DNA of 8,491 nt, from positions 1 to 8,491 of the forward strand of contig JAMCWV010000015.1 of the NCBI GenBank assembly GCA_023481025.1. Reading direction: 5' to 3'. Made by a program: the position numbers and the translations under genes. This document shows, in pieces, positions 1 through 6,854 of this stretch. How positions within the stretch are numbered: the first letter of the stretch is position 1; every line of letters begins with the position of its first letter. The notes under the pieces were generated by a model. It saw only the letters and a list, made by a program, of their open reading frames with translations, was not told the DNA's origin and did no database searches. Origin of the DNA: Gammaproteobacteria bacterium (lineage in GTDB: Bacteria > Pseudomonadota > Gammaproteobacteria > Enterobacterales > Alteromonadaceae).

Positions 1-1
1 C

Positions 2-670
2 ACGGTGTTTGAAGACTTGCTCTATCAAAACATGCGTCAACCCGGTGCAATGAACAATGCCCAAGACCGTTTGCCCTCAGGCTTGCAGTTGGGTACAGGT
101 GTCCGTGCCGTCGCAACTGAACGTTTACACACCCAAGGTAATTTAATTAATACCGAAAATTCGCGTGACGTCGCGATTAACGGTCAAGGCTTCTTCCAAG
201 TACTGATGCCCGATGGCAATTTAGCCTATACCCGTGACGGTAGTTTTCAAATTGATCAGAACGGTCAATTAGTCACTGCCAATGGTTACCCCATTGAGCC
301 GGGTGTGTTCTTGCCACCGAACGCTTTGAGTGTGACGGTTGGTGAAGATGGTATTGTCACTGTGACCACGCCGGGCAACCCACAGAACCAACAAGTCGGA
401 CAGTTGACGTTAGCACAGTTTATTAACCCAGCCGGATTGGAAAGTATTGGCGGTAATCTCTATCGCGAAACGGCCTCTTCAGGTGTGCCTGAAGAGCAAA
501 TTCCGGGCAATAACGGTGTGGGTCGATTGATGCAGGGTTTTGTTGAAAACTCCAACGTGAACGTGGTGGAAGAAATGGTCAATATGATTCAAACCCAGCG
601 TGCTTATGAAATCAACAGCCGGGGTATTCGAGCGAGTGACGAAATGTTGTCGCGGTTAACCCAACTGTAA
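2..670 (+). CDS. flgG: Flagellar distal rod protein FlgG (5' end missing)
   Basis: FlgG polymerises into the distal rod, the drive shaft that crosses the peptidoglycan and outer membrane and joins the hook. The visible 222 codons run from about residue 39 of a usual ~260-residue protein to the stop. The GTG at position 5 is an internal Val codon in the VFEDLLYQ motif, not a start; the N-terminal assembly helix lies outside the window. The FlgG-specific segment that marks distal rod rather than hook or FlgF is present just after it (YQNMRQPGA...RLPSG). Next come the family signatures [29 protein letters not shown] and YTRDGSFQ. The C-terminus has [20 protein letters not shown] and ends in LTQL, as in enteric FlgG. 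flgH follows after 34 bp, so the two are very likely co-transcribed. The identification is secure; only the 5' boundary is unknown. Confidence 0.97.
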   Translation, partial: TVFEDLLYQNMRQPGAMNNAQDRLPSGLQLGTGVRAVATERLHTQGNLINTENSRDVAINGQGFFQVLMPDGNLAYTRDGSFQIDQNGQLVTANGYPIEPGVFLPPNALSVTVGEDGIVTVTTPGNPQNQQVGQLTLAQFINPAGLESIGGNLYRETASSGVPEEQIPGNNGVGRLMQGFVENSNVNVVEEMVNMIQTQRAYEINSRGIRASDEMLSRLTQL

Positions 671-692
671 GCGTGTCGCGAAGTTAGTGAGT

Positions 693-697
693 GAGGA
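693..697 (+). promoter_or_regulatory. Ribosome binding site that decides the flgH start
   Basis: GAGGA lies 7 nt before the ATG at 705. It is inside the coding frame if translation began at the upstream GTG (687) and only 1 nt before the ATG at 699, so 705 is the best-spaced start. Confidence 0.7.
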
Positions 698-704
698 AAT
701 GGTC

Positions 705-1382
705 ATGACAGCCCATAAGTTTTTTCAGATCAGCATCAGCATGTTATGCGTGTTGCTTGTCGCCGCGTGTTCTGCACCGCCGAAGCCTCGTGTGGTGAGT
801 GAACCGGAACCAATGGTTTATCCGGAATACGCGGAAGTGGTCTCAAATGGCTCTATTTTCCAACCACAGCGCGGTTTTGCGCCGTTGTTTGAAGACCGCC
901 GGCCACGTATGAGTGGCGATATCATTACGATTCTCCTTGAAGAACAAGTGAGTGCTTCGAAAAGCTCGCAAACTTCGGCAAGTCGGAGCAGTAATATGGC
1001 GGTCGACTTGGCTCAGTTGCCTGATGTGCTTGAGCGTCTCGCTGAGCTTGGCTTCAACGTGGGTTCTGAAACTAACTTTTTGGGACAGGGTGCAGCGAGT
1101 GCAAATAATCGCTTTCAAGGCACCATTACTGTTTCAGTGTTAGAGATTTTACCGAATGGCAACCTCCGCGTCCGCGGTGAAAAACACATCGCCATCAATC
1201 AAGGCGCTGAATACATACGATTTTCCGGTGTTGTGAACCCGCGCGCGATTACCGCACAAAACACGGTACTGTCGACACAAGTTGCAGATGCCAGAATCGA
1301 GTACATTGGCGATGGCTATGTCCACGGTGCCCAGCGCATGGGTTGGATGCAGCGTTTCTTTAACTGGGCAAGCCCGCTCTAG
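705..1382 (+). CDS. flgH: Flagellar L-ring lipoprotein FlgH
   Basis: FlgH forms the L ring in the outer membrane, the outer part of the bushing around the distal rod. I start it at ATG 705, giving 225 residues, close to the usual ~232. GTG 687 and ATG 699 are in frame but poorly placed relative to the Shine-Dalgarno, and they add acidic residues ahead of the signal peptide. From 705 the protein opens with a lipoprotein signal ending in the lipobox V-A-A-C; Cys22 would be the lipidated residue, followed by Ser and a Pro-rich linker. The core has the family stretch GDIITILLEEQVSASKSS, then a beta-rich domain with GTITVSVLEILPNGNLRVRG. It closes with VVNPRAIT, YIGDGYV and a WMQRFFNWASPL end, all typical of FlgH. 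It sits between the distal rod and P-ring genes; its stop codon overlaps the flgI Shine-Dalgarno. Confidence 0.97.
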   Translation: MTAHKFFQISISMLCVLLVAACSAPPKPRVVSEPEPMVYPEYAEVVSNGSIFQPQRGFAPLFEDRRPRMSGDIITILLEEQVSASKSSQTSASRSSNMAVDLAQLPDVLERLAELGFNVGSETNFLGQGAASANNRFQGTITVSVLEILPNGNLRVRGEKHIAINQGAEYIRFSGVVNPRAITAQNTVLSTQVADARIEYIGDGYVHGAQRMGWMQRFFNWASPL

Positions 1383-1390
1383 GAGTCAAC

Positions 1391-2488
1391 ATGAAACGTT
1401 TACTGGCCATTTGCAGTTTGTGCCTTGCTTTGGCAGCACCTGCGCAAGCAGAAAAAATTCGTGATATCGCAGATTTCGCCGGTGTTCGCGACAACGTCCT
1501 GGTTGGCTATGGTTTGGTTGTTGGTCTCGATGGAACCGGTGACCAAACGACACAAGCGCCGTTCACCGGGCAAAGTTTAAGCAACATGCTATCGCAACTC
1601 GGTGTGACCATACCGCCGGGTACAAATATGCAGCTGCGCAATGTTGCTGCAGTGATGATCACGGCAGATTTACCGCCGTTTTCTCGAGTCGGGCAGCGGC
1701 TAGATATTACCGTTTCCTCGGTGGGAAATGCGCGTAGTTTACGCGGTGGCACCTTATTGATGTCGCCATTGCGCGGTATCGATGGCGAAATCTATGCCTT
1801 AGCGCAGGGAAACTTATTAATTACTGGCGCAAGCGCGGAAGCCGCAGGTAGTTCGCAAGTCATTAACCATCAGGCAGCCGGGCGTATCGCCGGCGGCGCG
1901 ATTGTTGAACGTGAAGTGCCGTTAGCCATGGGGCAGAATCAAGGTGAACTGGAGTTACAGTTAAAAACGAATGACTTCACGACCGTTGAACGCGTGGTGC
2001 AACGTATCAATGAAGAGTTTGGTTTGTTTGTTGCGACTGCAATGGATGGTCGCTCGATTCGATTGTACGGACCAGAAGATCCGAATGAACGTGTTAGTTT
2101 TATGGCACGAATTGAGCAAATCGAAATAGACACACCCGAAGGTCCTGCGCGCGTCGTACTGAATTCTCGGACCGGCTCGATTGTTTTAAATGGTCAAGTG
2201 CGCTTGCGCCAAGCAGCGATTGCGCATGGTAATTTGTCGATTGCAATTCAGGCTCGACAGGAGGTCAACCAACCGCGCGCTTTTGGTCGTGGGCAGACCG
2301 TGGTGACAGACGTAGCCGATATCGACATTAGTGAAGAAAGCGGTACCTTATCTGTGGTTGAAGGTGTTGATCTCATGGAGGTTGTCAATGCGCTTAACGC
2401 ACTCGGTGCGACCCCGTCAGATCTGATGGCGATTCTCGAAGCATTGAAAGCTGCAGGCTCGTTGCGTGCGTCACTGGAGATTATTTAA
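1391..2488 (+). CDS. flgI: Flagellar P-ring protein FlgI precursor
   Basis: FlgI is the periplasmic subunit of the P ring, which surrounds the rod at the peptidoglycan layer. The 365-residue length matches the family. AGGAG at 1381-1385 places ATG 1391 with a 5-nt spacer. A Sec signal peptide is evident (MKRLLAICSLCLALAAPAQA, cleavage expected after Ala20). The mature protein begins with the hallmark EKIRDIADFAGVRDN and VGYGLVVGLDGTGD. Further signatures are LRNVAAVMITADLPPF, RGGTLLMSPLRGIDG and YALAQGNLLITG, with a C-terminal LKAAGSLRASLEII. The mature chain has no cysteine at all, so it cannot form the intramolecular disulfide that stabilises E. coli FlgI. The stop codon overlaps the flgJ start by one base (TAATG), indicating translational coupling. 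The call is secure. Confidence 0.98.
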   Translation: MKRLLAICSLCLALAAPAQAEKIRDIADFAGVRDNVLVGYGLVVGLDGTGDQTTQAPFTGQSLSNMLSQLGVTIPPGTNMQLRNVAAVMITADLPPFSRVGQRLDITVSSVGNARSLRGGTLLMSPLRGIDGEIYALAQGNLLITGASAEAAGSSQVINHQAAGRIAGGAIVEREVPLAMGQNQGELELQLKTNDFTTVERVVQRINEEFGLFVATAMDGRSIRLYGPEDPNERVSFMARIEQIEIDTPEGPARVVLNSRTGSIVLNGQVRLRQAAIAHGNLSIAIQARQEVNQPRAFGRGQTVVTDVADIDISEESGTLSVVEGVDLMEVVNALNALGATPSDLMAILEALKAAGSLRASLEII

Positions 2489-2799
2489 TGGCTATGAATT
2501 CGATGTCAAACCAACTCGCAATGGACATCACGCAATTAGAGCGAGTGAAAACGCTCAATCAACAGAACCCAGATGCGGGATTAAAACAGGCCGCTGAAGA
2601 GTTTGAAGCGCTTTTTTTACACATGATGTTGAAGTCGATGCGCGAGGCGAGCGGACCTTCGGAGCTGTTCGATAGTCATGAACGCGACACATTAATGTCG
2701 ATGTATGATGAGCAGCTATCCCGTCACATGTCAAAACAGGGCATTGGCCTCGCCGAGCAGTTAGTTCAGCAGTTACAGCAACCGTCGATCAAGCGCTAA
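2488..2799 (+). CDS. flgJ: Single-domain FlgJ, rod-binding (rod cap) protein without hydrolase domain
   Basis: FlgJ acts in the periplasm as the scaffold on which rod subunits assemble. This 103-residue protein consists of the rod-binding domain only. Residues ~35-97 carry its core: AAEEFEALFLHMMLKSMREA, an ERDTLMSMYDEQLSRHMS helix and KQGIGLAEQLVQQL. A short basic tail (PSIKR) ends in a TAA stop. Enteric FlgJ is about 313 residues because a glucosaminidase/muramidase domain follows. Here the domain boundary coincides with the stop, and the next gene begins 80 bp later. Those 80 bp show no remnant of a hydrolase, so this looks like a natural short form rather than a frameshift. Short FlgJ is normal in alphaproteobacteria and other groups, where a separate enzyme opens the cell wall. 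ATG 2488 is preceded by GGAG at 2476-2479 and overlaps the flgI stop. Confidence 0.95.
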   Translation: MAMNSMSNQLAMDITQLERVKTLNQQNPDAGLKQAAEEFEALFLHMMLKSMREASGPSELFDSHERDTLMSMYDEQLSRHMSKQGIGLAEQLVQQLQQPSIKR

Positions 2800-2817
2800 C
2801 GATTTACATAAAAGGAC

Positions 2818-2844
2818 TCAAGTTTTTTCTTGTTACGTCGATAA
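2818..2844 (+). promoter_or_regulatory. Probable sigma-28 (FliA) promoter for flgKL
   Basis: A -35 element TCAAGTTT (2818-2825) and a -10 element GTCGATAA (2837-2844) are separated by exactly 11 bp. The known sigma-28 consensus is TAAAGTTT-N11-GCCGATAA, so each box differs by one base; TCAAG-type -35 boxes are also seen in Vibrio and Pseudomonas. Transcription would start near 2850, leaving about a 30-nt leader before the flgK ATG. The site fits the late-class control known for flgKL. The promoter is inferred from sequence only. Confidence 0.85.
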
Positions 2845-2879
2845 TAGAAGTCAGATTGTATTTGTGAGGCGGTGTTTGT

Positions 2880-4481
2880 ATGAGTGTTTTTAATATTGGT
2901 ATTGGTGGTTTACAGGCAGCTCAAGCAGGTTTGAATGCGACCAGTAACAACATCGCGAATGTGTTTACACCCGGTTACAACCGGGAGATCGTGCAGTTTG
3001 GGCAGAACGAAACGGGCGGTGTACAGGTCGCAACGATCGAGCGCCAGTTTAATCAGTTCATTGCTGCTCGGCTGAATAGCGCAGAGAGTTCACTGCAAGG
3101 CTTAAAGGCCTATCAGTCGCAGATCAGTCAGATCGATAACTTATTGTCCGATCCCGATGCAGGTATCGGCCCCATGTTGCAGCGCTTCTATGCGGCGATC
3201 GGTGATCTCGCATCAAACCCGTCTGATGCAGCAGCTCGTGAAGGCGTTTTAGGTACTGCGAATAGCCTCACTGCTCAGTTTCGTGCATTTGATAGTTACT
3301 TGGCAGACATGCAAAGTGATATCAACAGTCAAATTGCATCTGAAATTAATAAAGCAAACCAACTCACTCGTCAGATTGCCGATTTAAACCGGGATATTAC
3401 CGCCATGCGTGCGGCAAGCGGGCAAGAGCCAAATATGCTGTTAAACCAGCGAGATCATGCGGTTGCTGAGCTAAGTAAAATTATGGATATCCGCGTGAAT
3501 ACAGCGGGCAGTGGTCAGTATAACGTCTCGTTTGGTAACGGATTGTCGTTGGTCGCTGGTGAAACACCGATGACGCTGCAAACACTCCGCGATTCCGGTG
3601 ATCCGTCGCGTTTGAGTTTAGGGTATGTCAGCCGTTCAGGTAACACGATGGAGCTCGGTGAAGATGTATTAAAACAAGGCACCTTGGGTGGCTTGATGCA
3701 GTTCCGAAAAGAATCCTTAGATAAGCTTCAGGGTCAGCTTGGTCAATTAGCCACCTCAATTGCGCAAGGTTTTAATGACATTCATACGGCAGGTACAGAT
3801 TTGAATGGTCAGCCCGGCAAGGCGCTGTTTACGATTGGCTCACCTGTCGTTCACTTAAATAGTAAAAATACTGGTGATGCGACTGCAGCCGTGGCTATTA
3901 CGGATACAGCTCGACTTACGTCTGCAGCCTTTGATGTTACTTTTGCAGATGGCAACTACACCGCAGTGCGCCGAGATAATGGTCAGCAAGTTGAGGTAAC
4001 GGTCAATCCGGATAACACCATTAGTTTTGCGGGTTTGACGATGGAAATCAGCGGTACACCCGAAAATGGCGACCGTTTCCGAATCTATCCCGTGCAAAAT
4101 GTTGCACGTGAATTTTCAGTCAATATTAGTGACAGTGCGGAACTGGCTGCAGCGCAGTCCGGTAACAGCGGTGATAATAGCAATGCGATGGCCATGCAAG
4201 CGTTGCAAAATCAAACGATTGTCGGCGGTTCAGCAACATTCACTCAAGCTTATGCTGCGATTGTCAGTGACACAGGGACGCGTATTAGCGTTTTGAATGC
4301 CAACTTAGCGGCGCAAGAAGGTCTAACCGATCAGCTGCGAATGATTCAACAGTCAGAATCAGGTGTTAACTTGGACGAAGAAGCAGCCAATCTCATGTTA
4401 TATCAGCAGTATTATCAGGCGAACGCACGAGTGATTCAGGCCGGCATTACAATCATGGAAGAGCTGCTGCAACTGCGCTAG
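2880..4481 (+). CDS. flgK: Flagellar hook-associated protein 1 FlgK (HAP1)
   Basis: FlgK is the first hook-filament junction protein, exported through the flagellar type III system and added at the hook tip. At 533 residues it is close to the enteric 547-553. The N-terminal axial motif is clear: IGIGGLQAAQAGLNATSNNI followed by ANVFTPGYNRE (to about residue 36). A long helical section follows (residues ~60-200), with LNQRDHAVAELSKIMDI at its end. A beta-rich surface domain around 210-410 contains a SGTPENGDRFRIYP strand-turn (391-404). The C-terminal helix has SGVNLDEEAANLMLYQQYYQ and ends MEELLQLR, the standard FlgK end. A GAGG Shine-Dalgarno at 2866-2869 lies 10 nt before the ATG. It sits downstream of the sigma-28-like promoter and 20 bp ahead of flgL. 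As expected for an axial protein, there is no cleavable signal. Confidence 0.98.
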   Translation: MSVFNIGIGGLQAAQAGLNATSNNIANVFTPGYNREIVQFGQNETGGVQVATIERQFNQFIAARLNSAESSLQGLKAYQSQISQIDNLLSDPDAGIGPMLQRFYAAIGDLASNPSDAAAREGVLGTANSLTAQFRAFDSYLADMQSDINSQIASEINKANQLTRQIADLNRDITAMRAASGQEPNMLLNQRDHAVAELSKIMDIRVNTAGSGQYNVSFGNGLSLVAGETPMTLQTLRDSGDPSRLSLGYVSRSGNTMELGEDVLKQGTLGGLMQFRKESLDKLQGQLGQLATSIAQGFNDIHTAGTDLNGQPGKALFTIGSPVVHLNSKNTGDATAAVAITDTARLTSAAFDVTFADGNYTAVRRDNGQQVEVTVNPDNTISFAGLTMEISGTPENGDRFRIYPVQNVAREFSVNISDSAELAAAQSGNSGDNSNAMAMQALQNQTIVGGSATFTQAYAAIVSDTGTRISVLNANLAAQEGLTDQLRMIQQSESGVNLDEEAANLMLYQQYYQANARVIQAGITIMEELLQLR

Positions 4482-4501
4482 TTCGATAAATAGGTGAAAC
4501 G

Positions 4502-5713
4502 ATGCGGATAAGTACACAGATTATTTTTGACCAAAATGTCAAATCCATGAACCAGCAGCAAGGTGCGTTCATGAAGGTGGGCAATCAGCTGGCAACCGGT
4601 CGCCGAGTCGTGAATATTTCCGATGATCCACAGGCGGCCTCCCGCGCGGTTAACGTTATGCAGTCAAAAGCGACCACGCAACAATTACTTGATTCACGCG
4701 TGTCTGCTCGCAACAACTTGTCCCAGCAAGAAAGCGTATTAAACGGTCTGAGTGATATGATTACCCGCGCGAAAACGCTGATGGTACAGGCTTCGAGCGA
4801 GACTGTTAGTGACCTCGACAAAGGCTCGATCGCTGCCGAACTTGAGGGCATCTATGAAGCCATGATCGGTCAAGCCAATGTCACCGACGGAGTGGGACGT
4901 TTCTTATTTGCCGGCCAAAAAGACGATTCAGCGCCTATCATACGAGTTGATGGTCGGGCTCAGTTTGTTGATGGCATTGAGCCTCGCGAGCAATTTATTG
5001 ACGACAATCGCACTATGGTTGTGCGAGATACCGCTGAGCGATTGTTTGCGTCGGCACCCGGTGTCACAACCTATCACCGCAAGGTTGATGCGGGGAACGC
5101 AGGCTCGCTGGTGATTGAGCGCTTAGATGTGATTGATACTTCGGATCCCAACTTCGGTCAGCGTTTTAACGTTAATTTTGCCGTCGACGGCGCTGGTGCA
5201 ACAACTTACTCGGTATTGGTAGACGGCACAGAGGTAGCAACCGGCGCTTGGAGCGAAGGCCAAGCCATTGATTATGCAGGCGTTCGCGTTGAATTCTCGG
5301 GTCAACCCAGTAATGGTGATGGTTTGACTGCCGGACGGGCAAATCAAATGGATCCGAACTTATTTCGGAGTATGGAAGACGCAATTGCAGCACTACGCAG
5401 TACAACAGAAACAGCCGAAGGTCGCGCCTCACAGCGCAATGTTCTCAGTGAGACCATGCGTGAACTTGATCAAATGCTGGACAATACGTTAACACGTCGC
5501 GCTTCTGTGGGCTCACGCTTAAACGAGCTGGATACACTTGATTTAGTCGCCAAGAACCGGTTACTCGCTTATGAGCAAACGCTTTCAGACTTAGTTGACC
5601 TCGATTATGTGGCAGCAGCATCGGATTATAGTATGCGCATGGTTGGTCTTCAGGCGGCGCAGAAAACGTTTGTCGATATTACGAGTATGAGTCTTTTCGA
5701 TTACCTTCGTTAA
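4502..5713 (+). CDS. flgL: Flagellar hook-associated protein 3 FlgL (HAP3), long form
   Basis: FlgL is the second junction protein, linking FlgK to the flagellin filament, and is a flagellin homologue. The N-terminal D0/D1 part (residues ~1-140) has MRISTQIIFDQNVKSMNQQQ, LATGRRVVNISDDPQAASRA and VGRFLFAGQ. The C-terminal part (~285-403) has TRRASVGSRLNELD and DYSMRMVGLQAAQKTF. At 403 residues it is about 85 longer than enteric FlgL (317). The extra length sits in the central variable region, ~145-280, predicted beta-rich and containing EFSGQPSNGD, which resembles a segment of FlgK. Lengths near 400 are known from Vibrio and related groups, so this is not abnormal. AGGTGA at 4492-4497 precedes the ATG. 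It is likely co-transcribed with flgK from the late promoter, and a terminator follows 23 bp after its stop. Confidence 0.97.
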   Translation: MRISTQIIFDQNVKSMNQQQGAFMKVGNQLATGRRVVNISDDPQAASRAVNVMQSKATTQQLLDSRVSARNNLSQQESVLNGLSDMITRAKTLMVQASSETVSDLDKGSIAAELEGIYEAMIGQANVTDGVGRFLFAGQKDDSAPIIRVDGRAQFVDGIEPREQFIDDNRTMVVRDTAERLFASAPGVTTYHRKVDAGNAGSLVIERLDVIDTSDPNFGQRFNVNFAVDGAGATTYSVLVDGTEVATGAWSEGQAIDYAGVRVEFSGQPSNGDGLTAGRANQMDPNLFRSMEDAIAALRSTTETAEGRASQRNVLSETMRELDQMLDNTLTRRASVGSRLNELDTLDLVAKNRLLAYEQTLSDLVDLDYVAAASDYSMRMVGLQAAQKTFVDITSMSLFDYLR

Positions 5714-5736
5714 CCTTCGAATTAAAGTGTTTAGAG

Positions 5737-5769
5737 CCCAGCACAGCGAAAGCGATGCTGGGTTTTTTT
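5737..5769 (+). terminator. Intrinsic terminator after flgL
   Basis: A 7-bp stem CCCAGCA (5737-5743) / TGCTGGG (5756-5762) encloses a 12-nt loop that can itself form a GC-GAAA-GC tetraloop hairpin, and is followed directly by seven T (5763-5769). This is a strong Rho-independent signal for the + strand. On the - strand the sequence after the same hairpin is not T-rich (CTCTAAACACTTTAATT), so it is probably weak for fliR. The T-tract overlaps the fliR stop codon. Confidence 0.92.
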
Positions 5770-6562
5770 ACTGGGGTAGTGGCGCGAGAGCGTTAATTAG
5801 CTCATCAATGAAAGAAACCCCTTGAGCAAACAAGGTCTGTAAGAACCCGCCGAGATTCGTGGTTAAGATCATTAGCAAGAACAAGCCCATGGTCAACGAC
5901 AGTGGGAAACCGATGGAGAAAACGGTTAATTGTGGTGCTGAACGATTCAGAATGCCCAATGTGATATTGATGATGAGTAAGGCGCCGAACACTGGAAGTG
6001 CAAGCAAAATGCCGCTCAAAAAGACAATGCTACCAAATCGCGCTAGGGTTTCGAATGCAGTAAGGTTGAGACCCGAAGTACCAATAGGCAAATTCTGAAA
6101 AGAAAACGCGAGCACTTCGATCATCATGAGATGCACGTTGAGTGCGAGGTACATGAGCATCGCGAACGTGTGTAACAGGCGCGATAAAATCATACTGTTG
6201 GTGCCGCTGTCGGGCGAGAAAAAGGTCGCAAACGCGAGGCCCATTTGTAGACCGATAAATTCACCCGCGGCCATCACCACGGCAAGGGTAATCTGCATCA
6301 CCAAGCCAATAGCGACGCCAATTAACATCTGCTCGACAATAATCCCAAACGCCGCCCAAGACCATAACGGCACATCCGGCATCGGCGGTAGAATAGGGCT
6401 GATTACTATTGCGAAAATGGCAGCAAAGCCTAGTTTAAGCTGATTGGGGATGCGGGAGTGGCCTAGAATCGGCGCTATGGCCATAAAGCCAAGAATGCGG
6501 ACGAGCGGCCAGAAGAACGCAGCAATCCATTCTTGAAGCTGTGAGAAGGTCACCTCGATCAT
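5768..6562 (-). CDS. fliR: Flagellar export gate protein FliR
   Basis: FliR is an inner-membrane component of the flagellar type III export gate, forming a helical core with FliP and FliQ. The 264 residues match the family (E. coli 261). Hydrophobic segments lie roughly at 12-32, 42-60, 70-98, 125-150, 177-205 and 215-240. Conserved segments are LVRILGFMAIAPILGHSRIP near the N-terminus, GEFIGLQMGLAFATFFSP in the middle, and GILNRSAPQLTVFSIGFPLS towards the end. The ATG at 6562-6560 has only a modest AGG element 8 nt upstream, which begins in the fliQ stop codon (TAGG). The gap to fliQ is 9 nt, so translation is probably coupled. It is the last gene of the - strand operon; flhB, a common next gene, is absent. 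Confidence 0.97.
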   Translation of the reverse strand: MIEVTFSQLQEWIAAFFWPLVRILGFMAIAPILGHSRIPNQLKLGFAAIFAIVISPILPPMPDVPLWSWAAFGIIVEQMLIGVAIGLVMQITLAVVMAAGEFIGLQMGLAFATFFSPDSGTNSMILSRLLHTFAMLMYLALNVHLMMIEVLAFSFQNLPIGTSGLNLTAFETLARFGSIVFLSGILLALPVFGALLIINITLGILNRSAPQLTVFSIGFPLSLTMGLFLLMILTTNLGGFLQTLFAQGVSFIDELINALAPLPQ

Positions 6563-6571
6563 TGTCGAGGC

Positions 6572-6841
6572 CTAGGAAACCATGAGCGGAATATTGGTAA
6601 ACAGCTCGCGGGTGAAGTCCATAATGAGTTGCAACAACAACGGACCGATAATAACGAGGACAATCACGACGCCGAGGATCTTGGGAATGAACGAAAGGGT
6701 CATCTCGTTGATCTGAGTGGCGGCTTGAAACAAACTGACGGTTAAACCAATGACCAATGCGGTAAGAAGCAGTGGGCCAGCGAGGTAAAGCGCAACCCGC
6801 ATCCCTTGATAAGCGATCGTCATGACCTGTTCTGGATTCAT
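6572..6841 (-). CDS. fliQ: Flagellar export gate protein FliQ
   Basis: FliQ is a small inner-membrane helical-hairpin protein that packs around the FliP-FliR core of the export gate. At 89 residues it has exactly the family size. Two hydrophobic stretches (about residues 16-38 and 52-74) flank the conserved turn FQAATQINEMTLSFIPK. The start MNPEQVMTIAYQGMRVAL is typical. GAGGA (- strand, 6853-6849) lies 7 nt before the ATG. fliP ends 13 nt upstream and fliR starts 9 nt downstream, giving the standard fliPQR order. Confidence 0.97.
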   Translation of the reverse strand: MNPEQVMTIAYQGMRVALYLAGPLLLTALVIGLTVSLFQAATQINEMTLSFIPKILGVVIVLVIIGPLLLQLIMDFTRELFTNIPLMVS

Positions 6842-6854
6842 CGCTCAGTCCTCG

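Noticed and set aside
1746..1765. TGGCAC inside flgI as a sigma-54 -24 element
   Set aside because: The matching -12 GC dinucleotide is missing at the right distance, and the site is deep inside coding sequence.
2800..2835. T-run at 2823-2828 downstream of flgJ as a terminator
   Set aside because: No GC-rich stem precedes it; the run is better explained as the end of the -35 box plus the spacer of the sigma-28-like promoter.
2800..2879. Frameshifted remnant of a FlgJ hydrolase domain
   Set aside because: Only 80 bp is available and no frame shows glucosaminidase-like sequence; a lost domain of ~150-200 residues would need 450-600 bp.
4463..4489. TTCGATAA just before flgL as a second sigma-28 -10 box
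   Set aside because: The position 11 bp upstream is GCTGCTGC, with no resemblance to TAAAGTTT or TCAAGTTT.
6126..6443. 105-codon + strand reading frame opposite fliR
   Set aside because: It lies antisense to a well-conserved gene, has no Shine-Dalgarno or recognisable domain, and its residues mirror the membrane-segment codons of fliR.
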